Below, in pieces: positions 31,675 through 40,035 of a DNA stretch of 64,000 bases. This DNA comes from JAOPZW01 sp963788935 (GTDB taxonomy: Bacteria > Actinomycetota > Thermoleophilia > Solirubrobacterales > Solirubrobacteraceae). Below the pieces are notes generated by a model. It was not told the origin of the DNA and searched no databases. It saw nothing but the letters and a program-made list of their open reading frames with translations. The number at the start of each line of letters is the position of its first letter. The first letter of the stretch is position 1. The stretch lies in contig CAWBIM010000006.1 of NCBI GenBank assembly GCA_963788935.1, forward strand, positions 496,001 through 560,000. The letters run 5' to 3'. A program made the translations under genes and the position numbers.

Positions 31675-32721
31675 ATGAAGGCCCTCATCTTCGGCGGGCC
31701 CGGCCAGCGGTCGTGGGAGTCGGCCGACGACCCGGGCATCAACGAGCCGACGGACGTCGTGGTCAAGGTCGACACGACGACGATCTGCGGCACCGACCTG
31801 CACATCCTCAAGGGGGACGTGCCGGCGGTGACGGAGGGCCGCGTCCTCGGCCACGAGGCCGTCGGGACCGTGGTCGAGACCGGCGCCGCGGTCAGCAGCC
31901 TGAAGAAGGGCGACCGCGTGCTCGTCCCCGCGATCACCTCGTGCGGCCGCTGCGGGCCGTGCAAGCGCGGGATGGCCGCCCACTGCGAGGCGGTCGGCGG
32001 GATCGGCTGGATCTTCGGTCACCTGATCGACGGCGTGCAGTCCGAGTACGCGCGCGTGCCCTACGCCGAGACGTCGGTCCACCTCGTCCCGGAGGGCGTC
32101 AGCGACGAGCAGGTGATCTTCCTCGCCGACATCCTCCCGACCGGCTTCGAGATCGGCGTGCAGAACGGCGGCGTCGCCCCGGGCGACACGGTCGCGGTCG
32201 TCGGCGCCGGGCCGGTCGGGCTCGCCGCGATGATGACCGGCGCGATCGCCGGCGCGGGGCGGATCATCGCGGTCGACGTCGCGGAGTCGCGCCTGAAGCA
32301 CGCGCTGAAGTGCGGCGCCACGCACACCGTCGTCGCCGGCGACGACGCCGAGGCGCAGATCGGCGAGATCACCGGCGGCGAGGGCGTCGACGTCGCGATG
32401 GAGGCCGTCGGCATTCCCGCCACCTTCGACCTCTGCACGCGCATCGTGAAGGCGGGCGGAACGGTCGCGAACATCGGCGTGCACGGCGCGCCCACGACGC
32501 TGCACCTCGAGGAGCTCTGGATCAAGAACATCACCATCACGACCGGCCTCGTCAGCGGCTCGACGATTCCGACGCTGCTCTCGCTCGTGCGCGACGGCAA
32601 GATCCAGGCCGACCTGCTCGGCACCCACCAGTTCAAGCTCGACGAGATCATGGACGCCTACGACGTGTTCGCCGCCGCCGGCGAGAACGACGCGCTGAAG
32701 GTGGTCCTGACGGCGAGCTAA
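31675..32721 (+). CDS. Zinc-dependent alcohol dehydrogenase family protein
   Basis: This 348-residue medium-chain dehydrogenase has the catalytic-zinc Cys in ICGTDLHI, GHEAVGTVVETG, a structural zinc site with four Cys (SCGRCGPCKRGMAAHC) and the Rossmann motif VGAGPVGLAA. Substrate specificity is not visible. Its stop overlaps by four nt the convergent methyltransferase of the tocopherol-type cluster; it is probably not part of that pathway. Confidence 0.9.
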   Translation: MKALIFGGPGQRSWESADDPGINEPTDVVVKVDTTTICGTDLHILKGDVPAVTEGRVLGHEAVGTVVETGAAVSSLKKGDRVLVPAITSCGRCGPCKRGMAAHCEAVGGIGWIFGHLIDGVQSEYARVPYAETSVHLVPEGVSDEQVIFLADILPTGFEIGVQNGGVAPGDTVAVVGAGPVGLAAMMTGAIAGAGRIIAVDVAESRLKHALKCGATHTVVAGDDAEAQIGEITGGEGVDVAMEAVGIPATFDLCTRIVKAGGTVANIGVHGAPTTLHLEELWIKNITITTGLVSGSTIPTLLSLVRDGKIQADLLGTHQFKLDEIMDAYDVFAAAGENDALKVVLTAS

Positions 32722-33557
32722 CTCCGCTGCGCGCCGCCTCGCATCGCTCCCGCGAGGCGGTCGCGCAGCGTGAACCACAATGCGATGGGGATGAACGCCG
32801 CCCCCGCGAGCGAGCCGAGAGCGAAGCGCGCGAGCCGGGCCGGGCCGAGGCGCTCGTCGGACGCCTCGCGCCCCGGATTCGCGGCGGCCGCGCCGGCGAG
32901 CGGGGACTCGCCCGCCGCGGGCTTCGTTCCCGCGATCGCGACGCCGTAGGCGTCCCACTCCGCGCGCCACCACGGCGGCGCGACCGTGACGCGGCGCAGC
33001 CCGGTGAACCCCGCCGCCTCCATCCACGCCGTGTACTCGGCGTCGGAGGGGAACAGCATCCATGCGTCGGTCAGGCGCCGCGCGAGCGGGTGCGTGCGCC
33101 GCAGCGGCCCGACGACCGTCGCCACCCCGCCCGGCTTCACGACCCGGTAGGCCTCGGCGATCGCGCGCTGCGGGTCGGGCCAGTACTCGATCGAGCCGGC
33201 CGAGACGTAGCGGTCGACGGAGTCCGTCGCGAGCGGCAGGTCCTCGGCGTCGCCGATGCGCTTGGCGACCGCGTCGAGCGCGCGCTTCCGCCGCGCGCGG
33301 GCGAGCTGATGTGGGCTCTGGTCGATCATCGTCACGCGCTCGGGGGCGACCCGACGGGCGAGGATCCCCGCCGTCGTGAAGCCGGTCCCCGCGCCGACGT
33401 CGGCGACCTCGATGCCGGGCGCGTCGAGGCCCGCGATCGCGAGCGCCTCGTCGCGCATCTCCGCCGTCCAGAACAGCGGGTTGATCCATCGGTCGTAGCC
33501 GAGCGACACGACGCGGTAGAACCAGTAGGCCTCGGCCTTGTGCTGGATGAAGCGCAC
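32718..33557 (-). CDS. MPBQ/MSBQ-type quinol methyltransferase (plant VTE3-like)
   Basis: This 279-residue SAM methyltransferase closely follows the remembered pattern of plant chloroplast 2-methyl-6-phytyl-benzoquinol methyltransferase. It has an FIQHKAEAYWFYRVVSLGYD start, MRDEALAIAGL, the SAM motif VADVGAGTGFTT (51-62), VTMIDQSPHQLARA, DRYVSAGSIEYWPDPQR (115-131) and AWMLFPSDAEY. A C-terminal membrane anchor (about 250-268) is also shared. In plants the enzyme methylates tocopherol and plastoquinone precursors. It lies three nt after the prenyltransferase gene in the same direction. The family call is strong; the substrate is inferred from context. Confidence 0.85.
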   Translation of the reverse strand: MRFIQHKAEAYWFYRVVSLGYDRWINPLFWTAEMRDEALAIAGLDAPGIEVADVGAGTGFTTAGILARRVAPERVTMIDQSPHQLARARRKRALDAVAKRIGDAEDLPLATDSVDRYVSAGSIEYWPDPQRAIAEAYRVVKPGGVATVVGPLRRTHPLARRLTDAWMLFPSDAEYTAWMEAAGFTGLRRVTVAPPWWRAEWDAYGVAIAGTKPAAGESPLAGAAAANPGREASDERLGPARLARFALGSLAGAAFIPIALWFTLRDRLAGAMRGGAQRS

Positions 33558-33560
33558 GGG

Positions 33561-34523
33561 TCAGGCCAGGAGGTAGGCGGCGGCGACGATGACGTACTCG
33601 GCGAAGAACAGCAGCCAGACGCGCATGTAGAAGCGGGTGATCTGCGCGCGGTCGCCGAGGTCGACGCGCACGGCGCAGGCCCACAGGACCGCGGCCGCGG
33701 CGAGGTGCCCGACGACGAGCACGACCGTGCTGGCGCCGTCCAGCAGGGCCGCGCCGACCGTCGCCATCCCGAGCTCGCCGAGCGTCAGGACGGCGAGCCC
33801 CAGGGCGAACACGGGCCGGGCGCCGAGCCGAACGGAGAAGGTCGCGATCGCGTAGCGGCGGTCGCCCTCGACGTCGGGCATGTCCTTGAGGATCGCGATC
33901 GCGAAGCTGAACGGGACGGTCACGGCGATCAGCGCCCAGACGGCCGGGTGGATCGTCGAGCCGCCGCCGAACGCATGGCTGAACTGCAGCCAGACGCCGA
34001 CGTTGACGACGACCGAGCGCACGAACGTGATCGACAGCGACGCGAGCGCCGGGAAGCGCTTGAGGCGCAGCGGCGGGACCGAGTACGCCGTGCCGATCGC
34101 GAGGCCGGCCGCGACCGCGAGGACCTCGGCCGCGCCCTGGGTCAACGCCAGCACGAGCGGCAGCGCCGCGCACGCGGCCACGATCCGCCACCCGGCCGCC
34201 GGGCTCAGATCGCCCGCCGCGACCGGCAGGAACGGCTTGTTGATGCGGTCGATCTCGACGTCCTCGAGCTGGTTGATCCCGACGATGAAGACGTTCACGC
34301 ACCAGGCGGCGACGAGCGTCCAGAAGAGATGGAAGAGCTCGGTGTCGAGCGGCGTCCCGGGGAACGCGGTCGTCGCGACGGCGAAGAGCGAGAGCACGCT
34401 CAGGGTCGTGCCGACGATCGTGTGCGGTCGGCTGAAGCGCCACAGCAGCGCGGGAGCGCTGCGCCCGCTCGCCACGCCGTCAGGCGCGAGCGCGCCTGCG
34501 AGCGCCTCCCCGGCTCGGCTCAT
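33561..34523 (-). CDS. Homogentisate phytyl/prenyltransferase (UbiA family)
   Basis: This 320-residue membrane protein has about eight or nine helices. It carries the hallmarks of homogentisate phytyltransferase: FSRPHTIVGTTLSV (30-43), the first Asp motif NQLEDVEIDRINKP (84-97), GTAYSVPPLRLKRF, VRSVVVNVGVWLQF and the second Asp motif KDMPDVEGD (213-221). That enzyme joins homogentisate to a phytyl or geranylgeranyl chain with loss of CO2, the first committed step of tocopherol synthesis. TAGCGT on the minus strand lies seven nt before ATG 34523, so it is probably leaderless. It is divergent from the cyclase gene. Confidence 0.88.
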   Translation of the reverse strand: MSRAGEALAGALAPDGVASGRSAPALLWRFSRPHTIVGTTLSVLSLFAVATTAFPGTPLDTELFHLFWTLVAAWCVNVFIVGINQLEDVEIDRINKPFLPVAAGDLSPAAGWRIVAACAALPLVLALTQGAAEVLAVAAGLAIGTAYSVPPLRLKRFPALASLSITFVRSVVVNVGVWLQFSHAFGGGSTIHPAVWALIAVTVPFSFAIAILKDMPDVEGDRRYAIATFSVRLGARPVFALGLAVLTLGELGMATVGAALLDGASTVVLVVGHLAAAAVLWACAVRVDLGDRAQITRFYMRVWLLFFAEYVIVAAAYLLA

Positions 34524-34530
34524 CGGTCAG

Positions 34531-34536
34531 ACGCTA
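34531..34536 (-). promoter_or_regulatory. -10 box of the prenyltransferase gene
   Basis: Read on the minus strand this is TAGCGT, followed by CTGACCG and then ATG 34523, a seven-nt leaderless spacing. The whole divergent gap to the cyclase start is only 30 nt, so both transcripts must share this region. Confidence 0.45.
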
Positions 34537-34553
34537 ACGACCCGTGTGGAACC

Positions 34554-35579
34554 ATGCGCGCCACGATGCTGGCCGCTTACCGCGCCACGGGCGCCGATCT
34601 CCCGTGGGGCGACCCGCGCGCCTGGCACGGGGTCGGCATGGAGGGCTACTTCTGGCGCATCACGGAGCCCCGGGCGGGCGTCGTGGTCGTGGTCCTCGCG
34701 GCCGTCAACCGCGACGCGGCGGGCGGGACGTGGGGGCTGCTCGCGCTCGCGACCCATCCCGGCGGGTTCGTGCGCTCGGCGACGGTCGACGACGTGTGGG
34801 CCGACCCGCACGGCCTGGGCCTGCGGCTGACGGCCGCGGACGGTCGAGAGGTGCTGACCGCGACCGACGAGCGCCTGCGGGTCGACCTCGGCCCGGACGC
34901 CGCGGTCGAGGCGGCGTTCGCCGAGCGCACGGCGTGGCCGCGGCGGTTCGCGTTCGGCGGGATCGGGGCGGCGCAGTGCCTCCCGGGCCTGAGCCAGTAC
35001 TGGCATCCCCACACGCTCGGGGCCCGCGTCAGCGGGACGGCGCGCGCCGGCGGGGCGACGTTCGCCCTCGACGGCGCGACCGCCTACGCCGAGAAGAACT
35101 GGGGCGCGGGCGGGCACCCGCCGGCGTGGTGGTGGGGCCAGGCCCACGGCTTCGCCCGCGAGGACGTGTGCGTGGCCTTCGCGGGCGGCGCCGCGACGCT
35201 CGGCCCGGCCCGGCTGCCGCGCGCGACGTCGATCGTCGTCGCGCTCGGCGACGAGGTGCTGCGCCTCGTGTCGCCCGTCGTGCCGATGCGGGTCGCCGTC
35301 GGCGCCGGCGGCTGGCGCCTGCGGGCGCGCGGCCCGCGTCATCGGGTCGACCTCGAGGGCCACGCGGGCGGCGCCGCTCCGCACGTGCTGCCGGTCCCGG
35401 TGCCGGCCGAGCGCGGGCGCCACGTGGCGCAGTCCGCGATGCACCTCGCGGGCACGCTGCGCATCCGCGTGCGGCGCGGCGGGCGCACGCTGTTCGCGGG
35501 CGAGTCGGCCCTCGCCGGCCTCGAGCGGGGCCTCGGGCCGGTCAGCCCGCCGCGGGCACCCGGCCCGACACCGCGATGA
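34554..35579 (+). CDS. Tocopherol cyclase family protein (VTE1-like)
   Basis: This 341-residue protein closes the chromanol ring in the family's known role. Visible family marks are an N-terminal GVGMEGYFWRIT, CLPGLSQYWHPHTLGARVSG, the core YAEKNWGAGGHPPAWWWGQ (from Tyr178) and a C-terminal LFAGESALAGLERGL. The plant enzyme has the matching SYSEKNWG...WFWVQ stretch. No membrane helix is seen. It is divergent from the prenyltransferase and the VTE3-like methyltransferase. The start is the first in-frame ATG. The family call is good; the true substrate (phytyl- or geranylgeranyl-quinol) is not known. Confidence 0.83.
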   Translation: MRATMLAAYRATGADLPWGDPRAWHGVGMEGYFWRITEPRAGVVVVVLAAVNRDAAGGTWGLLALATHPGGFVRSATVDDVWADPHGLGLRLTAADGREVLTATDERLRVDLGPDAAVEAAFAERTAWPRRFAFGGIGAAQCLPGLSQYWHPHTLGARVSGTARAGGATFALDGATAYAEKNWGAGGHPPAWWWGQAHGFAREDVCVAFAGGAATLGPARLPRATSIVVALGDEVLRLVSPVVPMRVAVGAGGWRLRARGPRHRVDLEGHAGGAAPHVLPVPVPAERGRHVAQSAMHLAGTLRIRVRRGGRTLFAGESALAGLERGLGPVSPPRAPGPTPR

Positions 35580-36360
35580 TGCGCGGAAGCGTGAGCATCG
35601 TGTCCGGCCGCGCCGCGAACGCGTGCAGCTCACGGACGGCGGCGGCGATCTCCGCCGGGTCGGCCAGGCCGCTCGCGACCGCGGCCTCGGCGATGTTCTC
35701 GAGCGTGCTCGCGTGCAGGAGCTTCGGATCGGCGCCGAAGCCGGCCGGCTGCTCGATCACCACGTCGATGTCCTCGAACCCGGTCGCCGCGAACAGGCCG
35801 GTCAGCCGCCGGCCGACCGTCGCGTCGCCGCCCGCGTGGTGGACGGTGCGCGGGTACATGTCCCACGCGTAGTCGAACGCGGCGCACGGCGGATGGCAGA
35901 AGCCGCCGGTGTAGTCGATGTCCTGGACCGCGACGACGCCGCCGGGCCGTACCGCCGCCGCGAGGTGCTCGAGGGCCGCGGCCGGGTCGGGTAGGTGGCT
36001 GAGCAGGAACCGAGCGACGGCGACGTCGAACGCGCCGTCGGGCGGCACGTCCTCCACCGCGCTCACGCGGTACTCCACGTTGCGGACGCCGGCGGCCTGC
36101 GCCTCCTCGCGCGCGAGCGCGAGCTTCACGTCGTCGACGTCGATCCCGAGGACCGCGCCGTCCTCGCCCGCGAGCGCCGCGAGCAGCAGCGTCACGTCCC
36201 CGCCGCCGCAGCCGGCGTCCAGGCAGCGCGCGCCCGCCGGCACCTGCACGCGCTCGAGCAGGTCGGAGGTCAGCGGCCCGATGACGCGCGACAGCACGCG
36301 CAGCCGTTCGCGGCCCGCGACCCCGCCGCGGATCGCGTAGGTCCTCGTCCTCGTCGTCAT
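35542..36360 (-). CDS. SAM-dependent methyltransferase, class I
   Basis: This 272-residue protein has SAM motif I CLDAGCGGGDVTLLLAAL, an acidic motif LGIDVDDVKLALA and ARFLLSHLPDPAAALEHLAAAVRPGGVVAVQDID. It is a UbiE/Coq5-like small-molecule methyltransferase, with a C-terminal part of unknown specificity. Its end overlaps the convergent tocopherol cyclase gene by 38 nt. By position it is a candidate for the final ring methylation of a tocopherol-like product, but its sequence is not specifically like gamma-tocopherol methyltransferase. Confidence 0.82.
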   Translation of the reverse strand: MTTRTRTYAIRGGVAGRERLRVLSRVIGPLTSDLLERVQVPAGARCLDAGCGGGDVTLLLAALAGEDGAVLGIDVDDVKLALAREEAQAAGVRNVEYRVSAVEDVPPDGAFDVAVARFLLSHLPDPAAALEHLAAAVRPGGVVAVQDIDYTGGFCHPPCAAFDYAWDMYPRTVHHAGGDATVGRRLTGLFAATGFEDIDVVIEQPAGFGADPKLLHASTLENIAEAAVASGLADPAEIAAAVRELHAFAARPDTMLTLPRIIAVSGRVPAAG

Positions 36361-36446
36361 GGCGCCGACCCTCTCCGGTCCGCGACCCCGGCCGCGACCG
36401 TGGCCGCACGAGGCCGGTGGTACGGCTCACTCCCGCCGGGATCCGG

Positions 36447-37142
36447 TCACATAGGCACTCGGCGCGCGCGGAGCATGAGGAACATCGGCATCCGCCGCCA
36501 CTTCGCCGATCCGGCGGCGTCGGCGGGCTCGCGCACCGCCTCGATCGCCAGGCCGGCGGCCTCGAGCGCCCGCGCGTAGTCCTCCAGCGCGAACGCGGTC
36601 CCGTCGAAGGTCATCCTCAGCCCCTCGCGTTCCATCACCTCGTGGACCGCGCGCGGCCCGCCGAGGTAGGTGTCCGCGACGACGAAGCGCCCGTCGTGGT
36701 CCCAGCGGCCGGCGTCGGTGAACGGGTGCGTCACGCACGCGCACAGCCGCCCGCGGGGCGCGAGGACCCGCCCGATCTCGGCCACCGCCGCGGGCATGTC
36801 CGCGACGTCCATGAGGACGTTGTAGGCGACGACGAGATCGAACGCCGCGTCCGCGAACGGCAGCGCCTCGGCGACGCCGAGCACGTACTCGCCGCCCGGG
36901 TCGGCGTCGGCCGCCGCGTGCAGCAGGGTCGGCGACGCGTCGAGGCTCGTCACGCGGTGACCGCGCGCGGCGAGGTCACGGGTGACCCGGCCCTCGCCGC
37001 AGCCGACCTCGAGGGTCCGGCCGCCGGGGGGCGGGACGAGGGCGAAGAACGCGTCGCGGTAGTCCCAGTAGGCGTCGAAGCCGGCGCGCCGCGTCCAGGC
37101 GATCCACTCCGCGGCGCGGTCCTCCCAGCCCGCGGAGCTCAC
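36447..37142 (-). CDS. SAM-dependent methyltransferase, class I
   Basis: This 231-residue protein starts at GTG 37142, overlapping the stop of the upstream gene (GTGA), which indicates translational coupling. It has motif I LEVGCGEGRVTRDLAARGH and motif II VTSLDASPTLL. VAYNVLMDVADMPAAVAEIGRVLAPRGRLC is typical of the UbiE/type-11 group. The substrate is unknown. Confidence 0.82.
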   Translation of the reverse strand: MSSAGWEDRAAEWIAWTRRAGFDAYWDYRDAFFALVPPPGGRTLEVGCGEGRVTRDLAARGHRVTSLDASPTLLHAAADADPGGEYVLGVAEALPFADAAFDLVVAYNVLMDVADMPAAVAEIGRVLAPRGRLCACVTHPFTDAGRWDHDGRFVVADTYLGGPRAVHEVMEREGLRMTFDGTAFALEDYARALEAAGLAIEAVREPADAAGSAKWRRMPMFLMLRARRVPM

Positions 37143-37678
37143 CGCCGGCCCTCGGCGCGCGCGACGGCGAGCTCGAGCGACTCGGCCCCGATCAGCCGCT
37201 CGAAGACGCCGATGAGCATCCACAGCGAGCGCAGCCGCACGTCCGCGGCGCGGTCGACGGGCGCGATGCGGGCCTCGCTGACGATCTCGCTCGCGTTCTC
37301 GCCGTCCGGCCGGACCTGATGGGCGAACAGCACCCGCACCGTCCCGGGCTCGTCCCATGCCCGGAACGCCTCGGGGCCGTCGAGACGCGGGTAGTCGCGG
37401 TGCAGGGTCCAGATCCGCCCGCACAGGCCGGACATCGACCAGCGCTCGCCCTCGTCGAGCACGACGAACGGGTACTCGGCGAGCAGCCCGCGGAACGTCT
37501 GGTCGGGGTCGGTGCCGGGGATGCGCCAGCGCACGAGGCGCCCCAGCGTGCGGGTCTCCGACAGGCGCAGGTCGCGGGCGGCGGCCCACAGGACGTCGGG
37601 CGGGACGGCGGCACGGCGGCGGTGGCGCGTGCGCACCGCCGCCCCGGCCAGCCAGTCGTCGAGTCGGTCCTCTCCCAT
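37139..37678 (-). CDS. SRPBCC-like conserved hypothetical protein
   Basis: This 179-residue cytoplasmic protein contains TRHRRRAAVPPDVLWAAARDLRLSETRTLGRLVRWRIPG, then TFRGLLAEYPFVVLDEGERWSMSGL and a final helix. The spacing of strands and the final helix suggest a START/SRPBCC fold, which would bind a hydrophobic ligand. It is translationally coupled to the methyltransferase downstream, so the two may act on the same small molecule. I do not recognise it as a named family with certainty. Confidence 0.65.
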   Translation of the reverse strand: MGEDRLDDWLAGAAVRTRHRRRAAVPPDVLWAAARDLRLSETRTLGRLVRWRIPGTDPDQTFRGLLAEYPFVVLDEGERWSMSGLCGRIWTLHRDYPRLDGPEAFRAWDEPGTVRVLFAHQVRPDGENASEIVSEARIAPVDRAADVRLRSLWMLIGVFERLIGAESLELAVARAEGRR

Positions 37679-37727
37679 AGGGCCCGTCGACACGCTACCC
37701 GGGGCCGCGCGCGGGTACCGTCGGACC

Positions 37728-39179
37728 ATGCGCCGCGCTCCGAAGCGGCGGCTGACCTCCGCGGCCGCCGTCACGATCCTGCTCGTCCTCCTGCCGATCG
37801 CCGCCCATGCCGTCACCCGCGACGGCACGAGGCTCGCCGACACGCTGCGCGGCACGCCGGGCAACGACGTCCTGCGCGGCCACGGCTCGCGCGACCAGCT
37901 CTTCGGCGGCGCCGGCAACGACCTGCTCTCGGGCGGCTCGGCGAGCGACGCGCTCTTCGGAGAGCCCGGGGACGACGAGCTCGACGGCGCGTCGGGCAAC
38001 GACCGCCTCGATGGCGGCGACGGCAACGACCGGCTGTTCGGCGTCACCGGCAACGACGTCCTCGACGGCGGCCCGGGCAACGACCTGCTCGACGGCTTCG
38101 ACGGCGACGACATCGCCCGCGGCGGCGACGGCAACGACTTCGTGGCCGACTCGCGCTTCGGCGACGACCGCCTCCTCGACGGCGGCCCGGGCGACGACGT
38201 CGTGATCGGCAACGCGGGCATCGACCGGCAGGTCCTGGGCGGCGACGGCAACGACGTGCTCTCGGGCGGCACGGGCAACGACGGCCTGGACGGCGGGCCC
38301 GGCGACGACATCCTCTTCCCCGGCAGCGGCCAGTTCCAGGGCCTGCCGGCGGTCGGCGGACCGGGGAACGACGTCCTCGTCGACACCGGCTCGGCGACGC
38401 TCGTCGGGGGCGAGGGCGACGACACGCTCTGGCAGGTGGGCGACCGCGGCGCCGCGACCCTGGACGGCGGCGACGGCAACGACGTCCTCTGGGTCGGCGT
38501 CGCGACGACGCGCGCCGACTGCGGGCCCGGCACCGACGTCGCCTACCTCACGCCCGCCGCCGTCACGGCGCAGGCGCGCGGGCGGCTCGACACGCCGCGG
38601 ATCGGCTTCGCGGGCTGCGAGACGATCACCCCCGGCCCCGCCGGGGCGGTGCCGCCGACGCTCGCCGCCCTCGCCGACGCCTACCGCGCCCTCGGCGTGC
38701 CGTGGGACGACGAGATCGTCGAGCGCGTGACGGCGTACGAGCAGATGACGAGCTGTCAGGTGCGCAACCGGCGCTGCCCGGGCACCGACGCGGCCGAGCG
38801 CATCATCGGCACCGATCGCGCCGACCGCCTGACCGGGCGCGGCGGCGACGACTTCCTCGAGGGCGCGGGCGGCAGCGACCGGCTCGACGGCGGCCGCGGG
38901 GTCGACTCGCTGTTCGGCCGCACGGGCGACGACCGCCTCGTCGGCGGGCTCGGCGCCGACGAGCTCGAGGGCGGCCGCGGCGACGACACGCTCATCGGCG
39001 GCGACGGCAGCGACACGATCAACGGCGGCTTCGGCCGCGACCGCATCCTCGGCGGGCCGGGCGACGACACGATCCGCTCGGTCGGCGGCGGCACCGACGT
39101 CGTCGACTGCGGGCCGGGCCGCGACCGCATCGAGAAGGACAGCCGCGACCGCACCCGCAACTGCGAGGTCGTGCTCTAG
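37728..39179 (+). CDS. Secreted calcium-binding RTX-repeat protein
   Basis: This 483-residue protein has a signal peptide (MRRAPKRRLTSAAAVTILLVLLPIAAHA). Two blocks of Gly/Asp-rich nonapeptides of the GGxGNDxLxG type follow (residues about 35-265 and 360-475), separated by a nonrepeat linker of about 95 residues. Such repeats form calcium-filled beta-rolls after secretion. There is no enzymatic domain, so a structural or adhesive surface role is likely. TACCGT lies six nt before the ATG. No type I secretion genes are nearby, and the N-terminal signal implies Sec export. Confidence 0.87.
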   Translation: MRRAPKRRLTSAAAVTILLVLLPIAAHAVTRDGTRLADTLRGTPGNDVLRGHGSRDQLFGGAGNDLLSGGSASDALFGEPGDDELDGASGNDRLDGGDGNDRLFGVTGNDVLDGGPGNDLLDGFDGDDIARGGDGNDFVADSRFGDDRLLDGGPGDDVVIGNAGIDRQVLGGDGNDVLSGGTGNDGLDGGPGDDILFPGSGQFQGLPAVGGPGNDVLVDTGSATLVGGEGDDTLWQVGDRGAATLDGGDGNDVLWVGVATTRADCGPGTDVAYLTPAAVTAQARGRLDTPRIGFAGCETITPGPAGAVPPTLAALADAYRALGVPWDDEIVERVTAYEQMTSCQVRNRRCPGTDAAERIIGTDRADRLTGRGGDDFLEGAGGSDRLDGGRGVDSLFGRTGDDRLVGGLGADELEGGRGDDTLIGGDGSDTINGGFGRDRILGGPGDDTIRSVGGGTDVVDCGPGRDRIEKDSRDRTRNCEVVL

Positions 39180-39210
39180 CCGGGCCCGGCCGTCCCGTAG
39201 CGTCCCGGGC

Positions 39211-40035
39211 ATGGACCTGGACGCGATCGTCAGCCGCGCGCTCGAGGAGGACGTCGGCGCCGGCGACGTCACCACGCGGGCGACCGTGCCGCCCGCCGCG
39301 CGCGCCCGCGCGCGGATCACGCAGAAGCAGCCGGGCGTCGTCTTCGGCCTCGACGTGGCCGAGGCCGTGTTCCGCCGCCTGGACCCCGACGTCGCGCTGA
39401 CCCGCCTCGTCGCCGAGGGCGAGTGGCGCGAGGGCGGGCCGGTCCTCGACGTCGAGGGCGTCGCGGGGGCGCTGCTCACCGCCGAGCGCACCGCGCTGAA
39501 CTTCCTGCAGCGCCTGTCCGGCGTGGCGACGACCACCGCCCGGTACGTCGCGGCGATCGCCGGGACCGGCGCCCGGATCCTCGACACGCGCAAGACCACG
39601 CCGGGGCTGCGCGTGCTCGAGAAGGCGGCCGTCGCGGCGGGCGGCGGCACGAACCACCGCGCCGGGCTCTACGACGCGATCCTCATCAAGGAGAACCACG
39701 CCGCGATGGCGGGCGGGGTCGAGGCGGCGGTGCGGGCCGCGCGGGCGGCGGCGCCGGACGTCCCGCTCGAGGTCGAGTGCCGCGACCCGGCCGAGGTCGA
39801 GGCCGCGCTCGCGGCCGGCGCGCCGCGGCTGCTGCTCGACAACATGACTCCGGCGCAGCTGCGCGAGGTCGTGGTCCTCGTCGCCGGCCGCGCCGAGCTC
39901 GAGGCCAGCGGCGGCGTGACGCTGGAGACCGTCCGGGACATCGCGGGCTCGGGCGTACAATTCGTGTCGGTGGGTGCCCTGACGCACTCCGCCCCCGCAC
40001 TCGACCTTTCCCTTCTCCTGGAGCCGTTGCCATGA
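39211..40035 (+). CDS. nadC: Quinolinate phosphoribosyltransferase
   Basis: This 274-residue enzyme turns quinolinate and PRPP into nicotinate mononucleotide. Family marks are EEDVGAGDVTTRA, LTAERTALNFLQRLSGVAT, DTRKTTPGLRVLEKAAVAAGGGTNHRAGLYDAILIKENH and EASGGVTLETV. TAGCGT at 39198-39203 lies seven nt before ATG 39211 (leaderless). The stop overlaps the nadA start (ATGA). nadB is not adjacent. Confidence 0.96.
   Translation: MDLDAIVSRALEEDVGAGDVTTRATVPPAARARARITQKQPGVVFGLDVAEAVFRRLDPDVALTRLVAEGEWREGGPVLDVEGVAGALLTAERTALNFLQRLSGVATTTARYVAAIAGTGARILDTRKTTPGLRVLEKAAVAAGGGTNHRAGLYDAILIKENHAAMAGGVEAAVRAARAAAPDVPLEVECRDPAEVEAALAAGAPRLLLDNMTPAQLREVVVLVAGRAELEASGGVTLETVRDIAGSGVQFVSVGALTHSAPALDLSLLLEPLP

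Noticed and set aside
31675..32721. Alcohol dehydrogenase as part of the tocopherol-type cluster
   Set aside because: It is convergent with the methyltransferase, has its own start, and no oxidoreductase step of the pathway needs this family.
31662..34553. Plus-strand frame running unbroken into the tocopherol cyclase gene
   Set aside because: The upstream 960 codons overlap alcohol dehydrogenase, methyltransferase and prenyltransferase in other frames and are Arg/Asp/Gly shadow. The real gene starts at 34554.
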